This document shows, piece by piece, positions 7,240 through 9,214 of a stretch of 9,214 nucleotides of DNA. The stretch comes from Alphaproteobacteria bacterium (GTDB lineage Bacteria; Pseudomonadota; Alphaproteobacteria; Paracaedibacterales; CAITNM01). The stretch lies in assembly GCA_947499175.1 (NCBI GenBank), contig CANMNU010000048.1, positions 1 to 9,214 on the forward strand, in the 5' to 3' direction. The position numbers and the translations under genes are program-made. Positions within the stretch are counted from its first letter, which is position 1; each line of letters begins with the position of its first letter. The notes below the pieces were generated by a model that did not search any database, was not told the DNA's origin, and saw only the letters and a list, made by a program, of their open reading frames with translations.

Positions 7240-7990
7240 GCACTACACTTCCAGGTTTTTAGCACTTTTCAGCGTAGTAGCTTTGCTAGCAACAAACTTA
7301 TTCGCTGATAATTTGTACAATGACGAAGATAATATTTTCAACCGCAATGGCACATCTAACATTGGTGGATCGATTGATTTAACCTCAAGCTTTGGCAGCA
7401 CAACCACCCTGGGGTTCGGCTACAGCCATAGCAACAGCGATCGTTCACTTAACCTGTATTCTAGCTACAATGCCCCGACATTGCTGGAACAGGTGCGACT
7501 GGGGGTTCATGGGATTGACCATGTGAAGATGGACCCAGCTCTTGCTTTGCATAAGTTTTCAAGTGCTGCAATTTTGCAGATGACAGCGCCTAGAGACAGA
7601 ATGGATATATTCCCTATTCTGGCAGCTATAGGGATGGGAGGAAGCACGACAACTACCGGGACAATTGTTTTAGCTGGTATTGGTGGATACCTTGCTAGCG
7701 AAGCATTTGATGGCATACTTGATGTTTTTCATTCCAAAGAAAAAAAATCTGCTGATACTGAAAAAAACAATGGGGAAATAAAGTTTCCTGATAATCCTAA
7801 AAAAGATCCAAAATCTTATAAACCAATAGAAACTAAAGGGGCTAAAGAAAACACAAAAGATGGCTCTATTTGGGAAAAGGATAACTCTAACCATGGTGGT
7901 GAACAATGGAAGCGTTGGCCAGGGAAAAGAGCTTGGGAAAAAGGCGACAAGCCTAATAGCATTTGGCCTGATGGAACGGTGCGCAAATGA
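7229..7990 (+). CDS. Short secreted toxin-like protein sharing the module, with a different tail
   Basis: This is a 253-residue protein. Residues 1-26 are a clear Sec signal peptide (basic start, FLALFSVVALLATNLFA core, likely cleavage after Ala26). Only twelve residues later the shared 88-residue module begins (39-126), 84/88 identical to residues 849-936 of the large protein. The tail then differs. A hydrophobic glycine/threonine-rich segment (128-156) still loosely echoes the large protein (GGSTTTTGTIVL versus GESSTTSGIIIF). A lysine-rich linker (170-210) follows, then a compact terminal domain (211-253) with W215, D218, H222, GG 223-224, W227-K228-R229-W230 and the ending PDGTVRK. The D...HGG..W pattern and basic, Trp-rich nature suggest a small nuclease or RNase toxin, perhaps similar in kind to colicin-type ribonuclease tips, but this is not proven. 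The following gene overlaps by 4 nt (ATGA). The protein has its own signal peptide, so it is not simply a displaced tail fragment. Confidence 0.75.
   Translation: MKLKHYTSRFLALFSVVALLATNLFADNLYNDEDNIFNRNGTSNIGGSIDLTSSFGSTTTLGFGYSHSNSDRSLNLYSSYNAPTLLEQVRLGVHGIDHVKMDPALALHKFSSAAILQMTAPRDRMDIFPILAAIGMGGSTTTTGTIVLAGIGGYLASEAFDGILDVFHSKEKKSADTEKNNGEIKFPDNPKKDPKSYKPIETKGAKENTKDGSIWEKDNSNHGGEQWKRWPGKRAWEKGDKPNSIWPDGTVRK
7341..7608 (+). repeat. Copy 2 of the 268-bp direct repeat encoding the shared module
   Basis: This is the partner of 5983-6250, with the same length and no gaps. The similarity starts abruptly at ACCGCAATGG, just after the signal-peptide region of this gene, and ends at GAATGGATAT, after which the two tails diverge. 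The four amino-acid changes relative to copy 1 are Ser to Thr, Ser to Asp, Ile to Val and Thr to Lys, all in the second half. Confidence 0.95.
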
Positions 7991-8361
7991 AAACCGAATT
8001 GTTATTTAAGAATCTTTTTGCCAGGGCATTAAAAGATTGGTCAGAATGTTCTGTAAAAGAACTGTACGACTTAGCAGAAGAAATTGAGCATAGTTATATT
8101 AACCATCCAGAAGAAATAATAATGCGAAATATGCATCATTGTATTTATGGTGAACTTCATGATTTAGCAAAAAATTCTCTAAAGGAAAAAATGCAAGATT
8201 TAAATCCTGAAATTGTAAAAAAAGACTTTGAAGACAGCCTAAAATATGGATTAGCTAATCCTGAAAATTTAAATTGGAGTCCAAGATCTATAAAAATGGC
8301 TAAAGAATATTTTGAGGTGAATTATCCACTCACAAATATAACACCTGAAAAAATTACTTAG
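7987..8361 (+). CDS. Candidate immunity protein for the short protein's tail
   Basis: This is a 124-residue protein of unknown family. Its ATG (7987-7989) overlaps the TGA of the preceding toxin-like gene in the classic ATGA arrangement, so the two are almost certainly translated together. It appears soluble and helical, has no signal peptide, and contains many acidic residues in the first half (for example DLAEEIEHS), which would suit binding to the very basic tail of its neighbour. Base composition is AT-rich like the other small genes here. Immunity is inferred from position, size and charge only. It shows no visible similarity to the 158-residue candidate upstream, as expected if each protects against a different toxin domain. 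Confidence 0.6.
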   Translation: MKTELLFKNLFARALKDWSECSVKELYDLAEEIEHSYINHPEEIIMRNMHHCIYGELHDLAKNSLKEKMQDLNPEIVKKDFEDSLKYGLANPENLNWSPRSIKMAKEYFEVNYPLTNITPEKIT

Positions 8362-8379
8362 TTAAAGTAGGTAATTAAT

Positions 8380-8919
8380 ATGAAAAAAAAACTCTTTTGT
8401 AAAACAGGGCTTGAAAAAATTTTCCCATTATACAAAATGGAAGATTTGTATCCTAGTCCTGAGAATATTGGTGATCCAATTCCTAAACCTAAACACAATT
8501 ATAAGCATTTATCTGTTTCTGTTTTTGATCATTGGCTCACCGAAAGTGAATTTGAAGAAAAAATGATAACATTTTGTTCGTTTAATTGTGTGCCTAAAAG
8601 ATTAACCAAACTTTGGACTGTTTATCAAAGGTATGAAGAACTACTTCTCAAGTTTTACAGAGAAGTCTATAAATATTACCCTAAAATGTTATTTAAGGAC
8701 AAATATATTATTAAATTTAATGGAAAAAAAGAATATATGCGGTATTGCCAATACAACATTAGAGAAAAAAGTGCATACAGTTTTTTTGTACCAAACTTGG
8801 GGGTAATTATAACAGGGGGGTGGAATTTGACCCAGCATATTCTTTATGCTGAAGAGATTTATAAAAAAGAAAAATTTACTAAAATGGTAACTGATGCTGG
8901 TTTGTTTATTTTGGAATAA
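8380..8919 (+). CDS. Hypothetical protein, possible orphan immunity or cassette cargo
   Basis: This is a 179-residue protein that I do not recognise. It starts at ATG 8380, seven bases after AGTAGGT, and 18 bp after the preceding stop, so it is probably in the same operon. There is no signal peptide or membrane helix. The first half is rich in Lys, Phe and Tyr. The end has an alternating strand/helix pattern (SAYSFFVPNLGVIITGG, then a helix, then AGLFILE). Small AT-rich proteins of this type downstream of toxin/immunity pairs are often leftover immunity genes, but no motif here confirms that. Confidence 0.5.
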   Translation: MKKKLFCKTGLEKIFPLYKMEDLYPSPENIGDPIPKPKHNYKHLSVSVFDHWLTESEFEEKMITFCSFNCVPKRLTKLWTVYQRYEELLLKFYREVYKYYPKMLFKDKYIIKFNGKKEYMRYCQYNIREKSAYSFFVPNLGVIITGGWNLTQHILYAEEIYKKEKFTKMVTDAGLFILE

Positions 8920-8939
8920 AAAGTAAAAAGGATACACAG

Positions 8940-9214
8940 ATGTCAGATAATGAAATTGTAAAGAAACAAACTATTAAGTTTTTTAACTTTGAATTAGATG
9001 CTTCAAACCTAAAGAAAATACTAGATTTTTATGCCTGGTTTAATGTTATTGACTTAATTTTGTTAATTATATTGCACTTTTTTTTATTGCCAGATATTTT
9101 GTCGCAACCTGAGCAAGTGGCTACATCATACTTATTTAATTGTATATTGTATGTTCGAGCGGTGTGTTTTATTTATTTTTTTAGATATTCTCCATACCTG
9201 TACGGTATATTTAT
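8940..9214 (+). CDS. Partial membrane protein of unknown function (3' end beyond window)
   Basis: The frame is open from ATG 8940 to the end of the window (91 complete codons). It is preceded by AAGGA at 8928-8932 with a 7-base spacer, a good ribosome site. It follows the previous stop by 20 bp and is probably co-transcribed. The first 30 residues are hydrophilic with several lysines. Two membrane helices are likely at about 33-50 and 63-81, separated by a short polar loop (PDILSQPEQ). The family is not recognised. In this position it could be an immunity protein against a membrane-acting toxin or an unrelated membrane protein. Confidence 0.65.
   Translation, partial: MSDNEIVKKQTIKFFNFELDASNLKKILDFYAWFNVIDLILLIILHFFLLPDILSQPEQVATSYLFNCILYVRAVCFIYFFRYSPYLYGIF

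Noticed and set aside
5983..7608. Repeat pair as an insertion sequence or transposon ends
   Set aside because: The repeats are direct, coding and in frame, and no transposase or terminal inverted repeats were seen.

Overview
The window looks like a chromosomal segment of an AT-rich alphaproteobacterium. The best evidence is a back-to-back rsmE/ubiA pair whose protein sequences carry clear family motifs. The low GC, degraded-looking intergenic DNA and secreted polymorphic-toxin genes would fit a host-associated lineage such as Holosporales-type protist symbionts. That placement is inference, not something the sequence proves.

Left part (1-2274, minus strand). rsmE (16S rRNA m3U1498 methyltransferase) is followed, after about 190 bp containing a perfect 17-bp palindrome, by two overlapping reading frames. 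Together they spell one ClpX-family AAA+ protein. The upstream frame (825-1409) starts with a signal-peptide-like segment and ends with the ClpX motif that precedes Walker A (PTP..I..HL..Y..GQ). The downstream frame (1-832, running off the window) carries Walker A, a GYKG pore loop, Walker B, the arginine-finger box and sensor 2. The break is an 8-nt overlap, so this is a split gene, a programmed or accidental frameshift, or a sequencing error.

Middle (2275-3440). ubiA (4-hydroxybenzoate polyprenyltransferase) diverges from rsmE and has no ATG near its conserved N terminus. Behind it lies 318 bp with no convincing gene.

Right part (3441-9214, plus strand). This is a compact toxin/immunity-type island. 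A 1099-residue secreted protein ends in a variable tail and is followed, with a 1-nt overlap, by an AT-rich 158-codon gene (candidate immunity). Next is a 253-residue protein with its own signal peptide. It repeats an 88-residue module of the large protein almost exactly (84/88 residues; 251/268 bp) but then carries a different tail, and is followed with a 4-nt overlap by a 124-codon gene (second candidate immunity). Two further AT-rich small genes follow, one of unknown function and one partial membrane protein.

Taken together, the right part looks like a polymorphic-toxin locus with an exchangeable C-terminal cassette. It is built on a scaffold in which I do not see the CdiA/FhaB TPS domain, VENN motif, Rhs/YD repeats or other standard delivery domains. 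Recombination between the two 268-bp repeats would delete exactly 1358 bp and fuse the long scaffold in frame to the second tail.
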